Assembly (NCBI GenBank): GCA_021234155.1
Contig: JAJEKV010000010.1
Coordinates: forward strand, 21,974,833-22,038,832
Direction of reading: 5' to 3'
DNA: 64,000 bases
From: Isoetes taiwanensis
Taxonomy: Eukaryota; Streptophyta; Lycopodiopsida; Isoetales; Isoetaceae
Shown here: positions 10,196-23,526 of the stretch, in pieces
How positions within the stretch are numbered: the stretch's first letter is position 1
Layout: every line of letters starts with the position of its first letter
Position numbers and translations under genes: made by a program
Notes under the pieces: model-generated
Told to the model about the DNA's origin: nothing
What the model saw: the letters and a program-made list of their open reading frames with translations, nothing else
The model's database searches: none

Positions 10196-10251
10196 CAATG
10201 GTTTTTTAAACCATTTATGCCCTTTTTAAACAATGGCCCTTAAAACCATTG
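10196..10251. repeat. Short inverted repeats around CAATGG/CCATTG
   Basis: AATGGTTT/AAACCATT (10197-10216) and CAATGG/CCATTG (10232-10251) form two small consecutive hairpins just beyond the solo LTR. Confidence 0.5.
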
Positions 10252-11783
10252 CCATATATGGCTACCCAATGGTATATAAACCATCAAAGGTATTTCCCTT
10301 AGCTTTTATTCCATGGGTTGACCACCCATTCAAGCATTGCCCCTTCCTATGCATTATTTTCATAATCCACTTAGGCAACCACGCAACCAATTCCAACACT
10401 AAATTAGTTGCGCCCCTAGTCTAAGATCTACCACACTAGACTAGAGACAACCATGCGACCATTCCACATCTATGGGCCAACCATAGAACATTCTATTATG
10501 CCAACATTAGCATGCATGCAAAATTATCCAACAATGGTCTGCAAATTTATTTAGGCATAACATAACTCCTTCCCAGCCTAATCAAAATGAACTAAGTATA
10601 TTTTCCAAAAGAAGGCGCAAGAATAAATCACTGTTTTATAGCTCTGCCAAAAGTGTTGTCTTGGCTTTAATGGCCAGTTGCTGAAACTCCTATTTCAAAA
10701 AAATGATGTCCAATCTCCAAGGCCAACACTTTCAGTATACTAACTTGTTCGTTATGCAAATCAGCCTCAGGACATGCTTAGCTAGCTTGCTCACCAATCA
10801 GGTCAAGACCAATCACCAGAAACGAAACTCCTTGAAACAGTAAGAAATGTACCTCTTGTGCTGACAACAAACTCCTAGCTGATGCAGTGAGCAGCCAAAA
10901 TGCTAATGCTACTCATCAATGGAAGAATACTATGTCAGGAATATTCATTTTTTAACAACATGCTATGATGATTCCCTGCATGGATGATGGCAACTTTGTC
11001 TCCTCCCTACAAACATTAGCTCGCTGAAACACTCCAGCCATGTTGCATTGGCTTTCAGAGATTAATATCAGTCCTAGCAATTAGTATAATGTACTTTTAA
11101 CCTGTATCAGTATCATAGAAAGATCGGGCTGACAAATTCGCAGGCAGTCAGAGCAAAATATGTCCAGCTTCTGGGGTGATTGCATGTTTAATAATAAATC
11201 AGATGCAGGATTTAAAATAATATTCTTTTTCTAGTTTTTGCTTAGCTGAATCTATGAACAAAGCAGGCTAATAAACTAGATTCAAAAAGCAAGAAAGAAA
11301 AATAGAAAACAGGCTATTTGTTTCTTACCATAGCTGTGGTCTTGGAGTAGTAAGAGCCACTGAAAAAGTTATGATTGCACAAACATGGGTTTGATTTTTC
11401 TGTGGAGAACTCAAATGCATCAGGTTAAAATGATAAAGAAAATAACTATGCTTGTCCACATTTGCGTAGGCAACCAAAACCCTCTTCTTCATATTCCTGC
11501 CTACTTATCGAAAAATCCGAAGTATCCTGCAAGCATCATATTGGTGATATAAAGCCGTTGCTATTATTAAAAATAAGCTCAATAAAATGAAATTATACCT
11601 TCATAATTCCTGCCAGAACAGCCCCTCCCAAATAAACCATGTGCTTTCTTCTCGGAAGATCCTCAATTTTGAGCTTCAGCTTCTGTAAGCATTCAATTTC
11701 ACATGTTGATAAAGGACAAGCACATAGGGAAATATGGATTGTGCAACATGTCAATCTCACCAACACGTTCTACATGTTATGTT
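10252..11783. other. No gene recognised
   Basis: AT-rich intergenic or intronic sequence. I find no domain, tRNA or clear exon. Confidence 0.5.
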
Positions 11784-11811
11784 ATGTTATGTTCAATCTT
11801 GAACATAACAT
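11784..11811. repeat. Perfect 11-bp hairpin with 6-base loop
   Basis: ATGTTATGTTC (11784-11794), loop AATCTT, GAACATAACAT (11801-11811). The left arm is part of a TATGT run, so it may have arisen from a microsatellite. Confidence 0.7.
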
Positions 11812-12550
11812 GTTTTATCTTCATGTTCAGATATATCTTTCATGTTTTTATCTGTCTCTGTTCAGACAGAACTTTAAGTTCATTCCACAATTGTTATATG
11901 TGCGATGCTGCTATACCATTAGGAATCTTCTTTTTTCCTCTTCCAAATTCTATGTGCTGGCTCTAGTACGGCGACATTTGTCAAGGACGGTATTGTTGGA
12001 CGTATATCTAATCCAACAATATTCATGCTGACCACATTAAGCCATACAACAGTGTCTTATCATCAATCTTCTATTGCACTGAGCTTAGCACATGATGCTA
12101 AATAACTTAAGAAATCGGAAACCAATAAGTTAAAAGTAATCAGATAAAAGATGGACTCAAGAAATTCCTTTTCTAAGCATAACCGTTAAGAAGCATTTAG
12201 TCATACTCTTCTAAGATACACAATCTATCTACACAACTGTAATAAAAACCTGAGAGAAGAAGAATACCCTGTTAAGAATGTATTATGTAGGAATCCAAAA
12301 GATGCCAAAGCTTTCTAGACACAAAGAAATACCAGTAGTAAGTCCAGAAATAAAGAAAGCCATTCAAACTAAAAAATGTGAAGGATGGCATCACATTTCA
12401 TGAGCAAACTTAAAAAAAAAAAAAAAAAATCTGTTTGTTTGACTGGAACACCGAAAAGAATACAAGTGAGAACTAAGAAAAACATTAGTGAGGTATGTGG
12501 TAAGTAAATAGACGGTAGAAATATCTCTCATTTGACAACATTGCACATAA
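11812..12550. other. No gene recognised; possible 3' flank of the reverse-strand exon
   Basis: AT-rich, with an A-tract at 12411-12429. It would be the downstream region of the exon at 12551-13290. No domain is visible. Confidence 0.4.
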
Positions 12551-13290
12551 TCAGGCATCGTCATAGAGCCTAACATGTAGTAGCAAAACTTGTGATCCAG
12601 AGTCACCTTCTTTTAAATTTCGAATTTCCAGGAACTCAGCCTCGGAAATATGAGATGAAAAGGGATGCCTAAGCTTAAAACTTCCCCTCTCCAACATACT
12701 GCTCCGAAGAGATTTCTCCATTTTCGCATTGGAACCTTCGACAACAGGCCAGGAACCATGCTCCTTCTGCTGAGAGCTTCCATAACTTTCTGTTATGCCT
12801 TGAATTTCACCTCCGAGTCGCTTCAAGCGCCATTTTATGCTCAAAGATGATGAACTCTCGGAAATCGGCAATGAAATGCTCGTTTTCTCATTACCTTTCC
12901 GATTATGGCTGCCCAAGCCGGCATGAAGGAGTTCATTATCTGACTTTGCTGCCTTCAGACGTATATCTAAACCTAAAACACATTCTGCTTTGCTTGCATC
13001 GTCGAATGTACAATCAAATACAAGATTCCAGGATCCTAAAAATTCCGACTTTGCTTTTAAAATCTCTTCCTTGATTTTACCATGGCCACCTTCTGCACAG
13101 CAATAAACGCACCTATTCGCACCTCCAACAAAATGCACCTGGCCAACTCTAACAACTTCAAAAATCAGAGGCTCCGGTGTAGAAGCTCCTCCCTCCAAAG
13201 CCAAAGCTTTTCTGGAAGCTCCACAATTGACAGAAACAGCGAGCCGGGCCTCCCAAAAGAAACATTATACGACCATGGAGCCTTGCCAGT
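12551..13290 (-). CDS. Unidentified 3'-terminal exon (~240 codons)
   Basis: The reverse-strand frame stays open for about 240 codons, from a TAA near 13277 to the TGA at 12551-12553. That is far longer than expected by chance at this base composition. No in-frame ATG occurs near the start, so it is most likely a last exon entered from an acceptor (a CAG lies near 13215). Seen: EPLIFEVVRVGQVHFVGG, a CVYCC cluster, WNLVFDCTFDD, then a serine-rich, polar middle and a C-terminal EAEFLEIRNLKEGDSGSQ. I do not recognise the family. Repeats occupy the sequence upstream, so the rest of the gene is missing or far away. Confidence 0.5.
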
Positions 13291-13446
13291 TACCCGGTTC
13301 ACTTCAAGAAATGAGACGTCGAAGCTGACCGCCAGTTTACAGGAAATAAGAGGTTTTTAGCAGTCACCAGCATATCCTACGGATATTCAAGAATATACCT
13401 AGGATATACCAAAAGCCGGGTTTGCCCCCCTAGGGGCAACCCAAAA
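13290..13446. mobile_element. Dispersed repeat ending in hairpin GGGTTTG...GGGGCAACCC, copy 2
   Basis: Starts AGTTACCCGGTTCAC and ends with hairpin 13418-13442 followed by AAAAA, as does the copy at 6735-6898. The internal TTTACAGG and AGGATATACCAAAAG also correspond. In both cases it sits at the 5' side of a reverse-strand exon. Confidence 0.5.
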
Positions 13447-13460
13447 ATGAGTTCAGGTCC

Positions 13461-15488
13461 TAAGAGTCTGTTCACATGAACTCGTCAACAAGGATAATTT
13501 TCTGTTGATGTGAAAGAGTTTTTTTGTGCTGGGGTCACATGAAGCACTCGATAGCATCAGCCTTCTTCCTCCTTTCACGCAGCAGGAGGATTTAAAATCT
13601 GTGGTGCTAGATGAAGAATGCAAACCACGTGTTGGAATTGAACGGATTCCTTTCAACAGGATTCTATGCAACCGAGGGTAGGAGCCCGACTACGTGCGGC
13701 AAAGTCCTAGGCGCTTCACAGAATTTCCGGTTCAAAAAATATTTTTTCGGTTCACGTAAAATATAGCAGGATATACAGCCGATAAAAAAAAGAGGCATAT
13801 AAGGATTTTTCCCATTCAATTTCATATAGGTAGGATTAATAGGTTATAGGATATTTTTTATATAGTTGGTTAGTATGTTTTTATTTTATTTTAATGGTTC
13901 TCTAATTATACTTATGTATCTCTCCACGTAATAAATGGCCAGGGCCAGGCCAAAAAAATAAAATTCAAAATTTTTGGTTCATTCCTTTCTTTACCCAACA
14001 AGGATTTGATAATAGAAGTTTGGCACGAAGAGCGGGACGGTGAGGTAGAGATTCGTTTCTCCCCTTTCTTTCTACTCCTATGCCGGATTTGGTCATTGCG
14101 GGCCTGCGATTGCCATATCAAAAATGTTTCAGATGATGAAATTAGTACTAGCGTGCATAACCATTTAGAAGATCTTTCGGACCTGTCCTTATTGGTGCAT
14201 CCAATCAGTTGTTTAATGTATTAAAAAACTATAATGGGATGGGCCTTTTCTCATTCTATAGTGCAATGAGATCAGCATTGGGGAACATTGTTGTTGTCGT
14301 TGGTAGAAGAAAGGTAGAAACTATACAATGTAAAGAGATGTATGTGATAGAAAATTCTTTGTCAGGTACAAATTCTTTTAGTTTTGAGACTTAAAAGGAA
14401 ATTTTCCAAACCAAATTTTTATTAGCAGGATAAATCCTGTCCAAACCGCAAGTGCCTTTCATCCTAAGGCTAGAAGGAAATTTTCCTATTCATTTCAAAT
14501 ACTTTGACGTAAACTGCAGTTTTGTGAAAATTCCTGGAATATTCCTGTTTGTTTACTTTAGGTATTTTTAGGTTTATGGGTGTCTGGTGGCGCCGCTTAC
14601 ATCGCCGCCATAACAGAGCTTCCCCTTATTCGAGCTTCCATGAGCAGAGCGCCATAGCAGAGCTTCCATAGCAGAGCTTCCCCTTGTTCGAGCTTCCATA
14701 GCAGAGCTTCGAGCGCCATAGCAAAGCGCCATAGCTTCGAGCGCCATAGCCGAAGTCTCAAAGTTTCTCACAGCAGAGCCTCCCATAGGCATCTTGCTTG
14801 TTTGCGGCAGAGGCAGAGCATTTGTTGGCTGGCCAGCAGACCATTATCTCCTGTTCTTGAGCTATCAGAGCCGAGCAACACAAATCTTGCCTGTTCTTGT
14901 TCTCGAACTTGCAGATCCGGCGGAGAAAACAGGGGCGGATCTTATCTTTCAGCACAAGCAGGGGAAGCAGGGAGTGCAAAGGGCATAATCAGCCCAAATT
15001 TAGTCGATTAGAGCAGCCGATAAGGCGCTTCTGCAAGCTGCAAGCTGCTGCTCTGATCCTGTTTCCAGACTCCTCTTCTTGCAGATCCTCTTTCCTTTTG
15101 CAGCAAAGAAGCTCGAATACGAAGAACAGAAGATAATTAACAGATTCTGCCGCTTCTTCAGTGATTGCAAATGAAAACTGCCCCTTCTTCAATGATTCTA
15201 GAGATTGAAGGGCCAAAATCGCAACGAAACACTCAAACACCACGCCAAACCAAGAACGGAATTTTTACAAAACTGCCGGTTTACGTTTGGTAGCCGGCCG
15301 GATTTCGGGGTTTCCGGCCGGTTACCTAGCACATATAGTGGAGCCAGAAGCAGCAATCCCTTTCAATACAATAGGGTTCCGTTGCTGTCATTTGGGTGCA
15401 TGTGACCCTTTTATTTCACACAATTGACAGGGAAGAAGCTCTATCAGGGAAGAAGCTCTATCAACAGCTTCATGTGACCAGACCCTAA
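13461..15488. mobile_element. Non-autonomous DNA element with long diverged terminal inverted repeats (~2.0 kb)
   Basis: The left end reads TAAGAGTCTGTTCACATGAA. The right end, reverse-complemented, reads TTAGGGTCTGGTCACATGAA. Correspondence continues inward in scattered blocks for about 250 bp on each side (GGGTCACATG, the ATTGAA/GATTCC-type block, GGAGCCCGACTA against GGCTCCACTATA, and CGGTT...CACGTAAA). The interior carries a degenerate GCCATAGC/GAGCTTCC repeat but no transposase. End sequence TAGGGTCTG suggests hAT; long inverted repeats suggest Mutator-like. No target duplication is obvious. Confidence 0.5.
14636..14757. repeat. Degenerate tandem repeat of GAGCTTCCATAGCA / GAGCGCCATAGC
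   Basis: About nine related 12-15 bp units built from GAGC, TTCC or GCC, and ATAGC. A similar sequence style (GGCATAGCCATTCC) recurs near 42400-42600. Confidence 0.7.
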
Positions 15489-15783
15489 TGGGGATGCGCC
15501 TTAATTTTATTTTATGAACCACCAAGTGCATTTCTACATTCGCTGCTCTTTCTTAAAATCACTGTTGTATTTTATTACAAAATATTTTACTTTTACTTTT
15601 AGCTTCTTGTGTTCAATAAGATAAAATTCTACAGAAAATGACTCCTTTATCAGAACGCATAAAGCTGGCAGTTTTTCATGTATGGACATGTCGGCTGGAG
15701 TCTTCCACAGACGAATAAGTATCCACAGTCGTTCTGTAGATGCAATAACCGGAGAAGATAAAACATGTTCCTGAACATTTATC

Positions 15784-18520
<2,737 letters not shown>

Positions 18521-19189
18521 GATTTGATGATAATGCAGCGTACCAAAGACATTCATATAATGGTTAGACTATCAATCCAATAATGGGATTAAGGGCAGCT
18601 TCTCAAATCCCAAATCAAATCATTGCTTGGTTAGCACTCGATCTGGTTCTGATGAATCCAAACACAAAACGACAGGCAAAGGAATCTGCAAAGGCCACTT
18701 CTAAAAGGCACGTATTTGCTTGGGACGTGTTATAAGTATTCACGGGATGCCTGAGTGCATAATTTGAGGCTGGATAGAGGGTCTCACCTTTTGTTCAGCC
18801 AGGACCGTCGCCATCAATGTCCTCTCTCGATTTGGGCGACGTCTTGCTTATTTCGCGACTAAATTTTGAAATGCCTGTATAGTTGTATGTAGCCATGGTC
18901 ATTAATAAGATGCGCTACCTTTTTTTGTATGTAAGTAAACATAAATGCCCATTAGAATGTTCCATTGACATGTTTGTTCCATTGCCCATTATTAATGTTA
19001 GATTGGCTTTCATCATGCATGCCTGCCAAATTGACCCATGTCATAGTACAAATAAATATATGTATACAAGAAATTTAATGCGTCCTACGGGGCATTGTTC
19101 CAGCTTTAGCATGTTCTTACGGTGCAAGGCCTGTCGTGCTCTAGATAACCAATGATTCTACTGAGATTCTTTTGTGATTCCTTTATATT
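18521..19189. other. Upstream region of the beta-glucosidase gene
   Basis: Contains the promoter of the reverse-strand gene. I see no convincing TATA box or other gene. The 90-codon forward frame at 18883-19155 has no recognisable features. Confidence 0.45.
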
Positions 19190-19960
19190 CTTCAACATTC
19201 TATGTATTATATTTAACATTCATGAAAATTCCCCTAGATTCTCTTAGAATTTTTTATTTTGATTGAGGTGCTTACCCATGAGCATTTAGAACCTTCCAAA
19301 ATAATCTATTTTAGATCTGTGCAACAATTCTAAAACACTTTCTATTTTTAGACTGAGGCGCTTGCCCTGAGCATCTAGAACTTTTTTTTTTCAAGATTTA
19401 TATTGTACACCTTTATTATGAAACATTTTAGAACATTCTATTGTGGCTCTTTGCAAAATCTTAAAAAAACTCTAAGATTTCATCAAGATTTTCTTAGATT
19501 CCCTTAGATATTATGAAGATTCCCTTAGATTCAACTAGATTTTAAGAGATTCCGTTAGACGTGTAAATATTTTCCTACATTCTCTTACAATTTATGAGAT
19601 TTCCTTATATTCCCTTTAATTCTCCTCGATTCCCTTACATTCTAGAAATTTCTAGAACATTCTAGAATTTTCTGGAACATTCTGAAACTTTCAAAACATC
19701 CTAGAACTTTCTGGAAGTAGTTCCCTATTCCCTTACATTTCCGAAGATTCCCCTACATTCTAGAACTTATTAGAACAATTTGGGCCTTTCTGGAAGGATT
19801 CTCTCAGATTCCCCCTAGATTCTCTTGTATTCCAAAATATTCTAGAATATTCTGAAACTTTCTAGAACTTTCTAGAACATTCTAGAAGATTTTAGAACTT
19901 TCCAGAGCCTTCAGAACATTCTAGAACTTTCTTAAACTATCTAGAATGTTATATTCTATT
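19190..19960. repeat. Degenerate minisatellite of TTCTAGAA units, heat-shock-element-like
   Basis: TTCnnGAA units recur with exact 10-bp spacing at 19640, 19650, 19660, 19670 and 19680. They recur again at 19840, 19850, 19860, 19870, 19880, 19890, 19900 and 19910, with a few base changes. This equals continuous nTTCnnGAAn pentamers, the layout bound by trimeric heat shock factor. From 19190 the field is looser (GATTCCCTTAGATT-type units). Two ~97-bp blocks with TGAGGTGCTTACC/TGAGGCGCTTGCC lie near 19263 and 19354. Origin as a simple satellite is likely; binding is inference. Confidence 0.8.
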
Positions 19961-20017
19961 TTATCTTAATTCGAGCATTACCCTTAAGTATATTTAAAAC
20001 CTAAATTGTTCATAGAA

Positions 20018-20092
20018 CTAATGCTTGGTCTAGTGGTTAGAGTGGAGGGTTTGTGGGGTTGAAGGCCAGGGTTCGAATCCCCCCAATAACAT
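20018..20092 (+). mobile_element. tRNA-derived SINE head with A and B boxes
   Basis: A box TGGTCTAGTGG (20026-20036) and a perfect B box GGTTCGAATCC (20070-20080) are correctly ordered and 34 bp apart. An A-rich stretch follows. The acceptor stem does not pair, so it is not a working tRNA. It fits the pol III promoter end of a SINE. Confidence 0.65.
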
Positions 20093-20124
20093 AAAAAATT
20101 TTAAATGCCTTTCCTTAAGGGACG

Positions 20125-20660
20125 AGCATTCAACATGAGCCTTAGGATCTTAGACTCGATCAACGATCAAGATCTCACCATATAAAAGCAATATGAGCCG
20201 TAGGATCTATTACATATAATCCCCAAAGCCATCTGGACCGTAGGATATGTGCCAAGCCACCTGAACCGTAGGATCTCGGATCGACGATCAAGATCAAGAG
20301 CAACCTGGGCCGTTAGATTGATTACATATAATTCCCAAGCCATGTGCACCGTAGGATGTGTCCTAAACCACCGTAGGATGTGTCCTAAATCAGGATCGAA
20401 TCAACCTGGACCGTAGGATCGCTTACATATAGTCTATACACAAACTCCCAAGCCATCCGGGCCGCACGATACGTCCCAAAGCCACGTGAGCCGTAGGATC
20501 TCGGATCAACGGTCGGATTCAAGAGGACAAATATAAGAACATATATATGCGACAAACAAACTCCCAAGCCATCTGGGCCGCACGATACGTCCCAAAGCCA
20601 CGTGAGCCGTAGGATCTCGGATCAACGGTCGGATTGAGTGTTACAAACATAAGAACATAT
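20125..20660. repeat. Array of CCGTAGGATC boxes with two 116-bp tandem units
   Basis: Twelve occurrences of (A/G)(A/G/C)CCGTAGGAT or close variants (CCTTAGGAT, CCGTTAGAT, CCGCACGAT) lie between 20125 and 20615. Many are followed by a CAACGATCAAGAT-type sequence. The 3' part is a near-perfect tandem pair starting at 20442 and 20558 (AAACTCCCAAGCCATC...). Related CCGTTGGATC motifs occur at about 31067 and 42250. Such boxes are frequent in plant non-autonomous elements; no ends are identifiable here. Confidence 0.75.
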
Positions 20661-21185
20661 ATATGTTATATATATGTTATGATATGATATAAATCTGGTT
20701 TGTAAAGTCCACTAAAGTAAATTCTCTCTACCTGGCTGTCATAAGAATCAAATTTGCAACATAAAGCACAAGCCACATGTAAAAGGTTCGTAGTAAACAA
20801 TTGTAGAATTTCAGAAAGTAAGAAATAAACAAGCCATCTTTTGCAACAAGAAAATCAACATAACACTACTATCATGATTTTCAGTTTGACGTGTTGGTTT
20901 TATTTGTAGAATTTCCAATATTTATGCAGTATTAATTTGATAGATTTAGGTTACTGTTTTAATTGTATTAAAATCAATTGAATGGTCGGTTGTTCTAGGT
21001 GATGCACAATCGCATCTAATTGTTCTAGGTGACGCACAATCGCATCTAAATGACATTACATATGACCTTAAGCAAGGCATAAACAGTGACATTTAAACAT
21101 TTAACATTTAATGATAGCAGTGACACAATATGTGGCATTGAGCTTGATCTAATTGCTGACCCAGTGACATAAGTAGTGCCACTAT
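20661..21185. other. No gene recognised
   Basis: AT-rich. A short direct repeat GTTCTAGGTGA(T/C)GCACAATC lies at about 20992 and 21024. Confidence 0.5.
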
Positions 21186-21752
21186 ATGTGTGGTAACAAT
21201 GCATCAATAAATGACGTTGATATTGACAATCATGTTGACAATATAAATGACAATGATATTGAAAACATAGATGGCATTATTTATGCCTTTACGAGTAACA
21301 ATGAAGTTGAGACAATAGATGGCATTATTTATGCTTTTATGAGTGACATTGATCTTAAGAAAATAGATGGCATTATTTATGACTTTATGAGTGACACTAA
21401 AATTGATATTAGACTTGACAGTATATATGGCATAATTTCTGACAAAGTTTTTAGCATTATGGGTGGTGTTATCAGTGACTTTACATATGACACTACCACT
21501 AAGGTTAATTGTGGCGTTATAAGTGACACTATATTTGACCTCGCCACTGACGATATATGTGACGCTATAGGTGACATTGCCATTGACGTTATAGGTGGCA
21601 AATGTGCTGACATTATGTATGACGTTTTAAATGCCACATTTGTGTCACCTGGCTATGTCATCCATAGCGTCAGTTATAAAAAATATTGGAGTTGCAATTT
21701 TAGCCCTAAAATTGACACAACCAATGACACTAATGGACCTCTTCTCTTGTAG
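21186..21752 (+). repeat. TGACATT-rich degenerate repeat field with three 48-bp units
   Basis: ATAGATGGCATTATTTATGC recurs at 21267, 21315 and 21363, exactly 48 bp apart. One forward frame stays open for 188 codons and shows a 16-residue repeat, IDGIIYAFMSD plus five variable residues. Further along, TGAC(A/G)TTATA-like units recur about every 12 bases. The openness can be explained by a repeat lacking stop triplets in that frame. A repetitive secreted or structural peptide cannot be excluded, but I see no signal peptide, known domain or splice context. Confidence 0.6.
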
Positions 21753-23526
21753 TGTCCATTTCTATCAGAATAGAGTTAAGGCAAACAAGGAAAATATTGC
21801 TAAGACAATGCATCAGTTGCATCAGATGATACTCTTAAGGATATTTACTGTTCAAGACATTCTTGCATTGTTATTTGTTCTAGAAATAGAAGTGGATTAT
21901 TCCAAGCATGGTTGAAGTGTGGTGAGTTGGTATAGGCCTAGTAATTATTATTTGTTCTAGAAATAGAAGTGGATTATTCCAAGAGTTCAAATTAGGCAGA
22001 ACCTTGAAAACCTCAAGATCGATACCACTTAAACATATGAAAGAAGGGCAACCTTATGAAGATACCAATCCACAAAGCATTTCATCAACATGCTTCATCA
22101 CATGTATAACCACATTTATAAATTACTTAAACTATATGCATCAACACAAAAGGATTGCTCATCAAGCTCATTAACATCCTAGATCTATGTCCCCAAAAGT
22201 AGCAATTGTCTCCTTATCTGGGATTCTCTGCAATAGAAATTGCAATTTAATATTGAAACAAAGTACTTCGCTTGAAGCACTATATCATCATGCATCTAGA
22301 TTGTGAGAAGTGAATTTAAATTGCTCAAGATTTATATGTCATTGGAAGTGTTAGAAAAGTTGGTTGAACAAAATGATGACATAGGCATATTCTCAAAATT
22401 CTAGCGACGGCTTGAGCCTGGATTAAATTTCTTAGGCTTTAAACTTACATCAAATTCGACATCCACACCATTATAAATTTGTGTGATGTTTGTCAGATTA
22501 CACTATACGTTAATAGTGGGTCCAACCTCACAGGATTGGAACCAAACCGCCGCGATAAATTTCTTGTAGGAATAATTATATGGAGGAAGATGAGATTGCT
22601 TCTTCTTCTTCCTAGAGAAGCAAAAGAAGTATGCAAGGGAAAAGTAATGTCACAAGTGGGAAGAAGACAATAACTATCCGTCATCAAAAGGTCTTCCAAA
22701 CAAACACAACACTCTCAATGTTCTAATTCAATGTAGAAATAGACGAGAAGTTCTTGCACTTCCAATAAAGAATAATGTGGCATATTTTTTGGCTCACTTA
22801 ACGCAAGAATTGCAGAGGAATACTTGACAAATATTAATTCGCCAACTAAACATTCCCATGTGCCACTGGCGGCATGAAATCTGGGGAGCGGATTCCAGGA
22901 AGTCCCCCGACCTGCAGAAGCTGGGAGCGGGTCCTGGAATCAGCAACCCAGTTCCAGGCTGCCACAACATGCTAACTGGGTCGCAGATGATTTGCCTTCA
23001 GATTTACCTTCAGATTTACCTTCGAATTACCTGCTGAGCAGAATCGCCATGCCATTTTCTATTCCCGAGGAAGAACGAGCGAGCCAATTTCCATGTTGTC
23101 AAAATTCAAATCAAGGGACTAGAGCTTTTCGAAACCTCCCCCATTGCTGAAAAATCTAACCCGGACTTCCCTCCAAATTTTGAGGGTCAGATTTCATAGT
23201 AAGACCCCATTATTCCAGGAATATTCGCCCCTTAAAAAGCGAGAAGGCGGGCATTTTCTTCAAACTTCTCATGGATCACGGAGAAAGTGCTCGCCACGTC
23301 AACGTACCAAAAGACGCGCCTGATCCGGCTATGGAGCATTCCCCTCTGCAATCTAGATGTCACTTTTTCACTTTGTTTGCTCCAGAAGAGCCGGCCCGTA
23401 AGGCAGAGAAAAATGGGTTTTTTTTCCAACTTACCCTAATCCAGATTTTGACAGCAATTTCTCAATGCTTCGCAGCATCGACTGGGGTTAAATTTTTGGG
23501 ACAGCTGAAACTTGAGCTTGGACGAA
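21753..23526. other. No gene recognised; includes 5' flank of the PG-rich repeat gene
   Basis: A 33-base direct repeat (TTGTTCTAGAAATAGAAGTG) lies near 21880 and 21950. The last 500 bp are the presumed promoter and 5' leader of the gene starting at 23527. I find no clear core promoter motif. Confidence 0.45.

Noticed and set aside
14574-14792. Ala/Met/Ser-rich protein
   Set aside because: Explained by the degenerate GCCATAGC/GAGCTTCC repeat lacking stops.
20018-20092. Functional tRNA gene
   Set aside because: A and B boxes are good, but the acceptor stem does not pair and an A-rich tail follows; a SINE head fits better.
21186-21752. Confident protein-coding gene
   Set aside because: Periodicity and base bias suffice to explain the open frame; no supporting signals.
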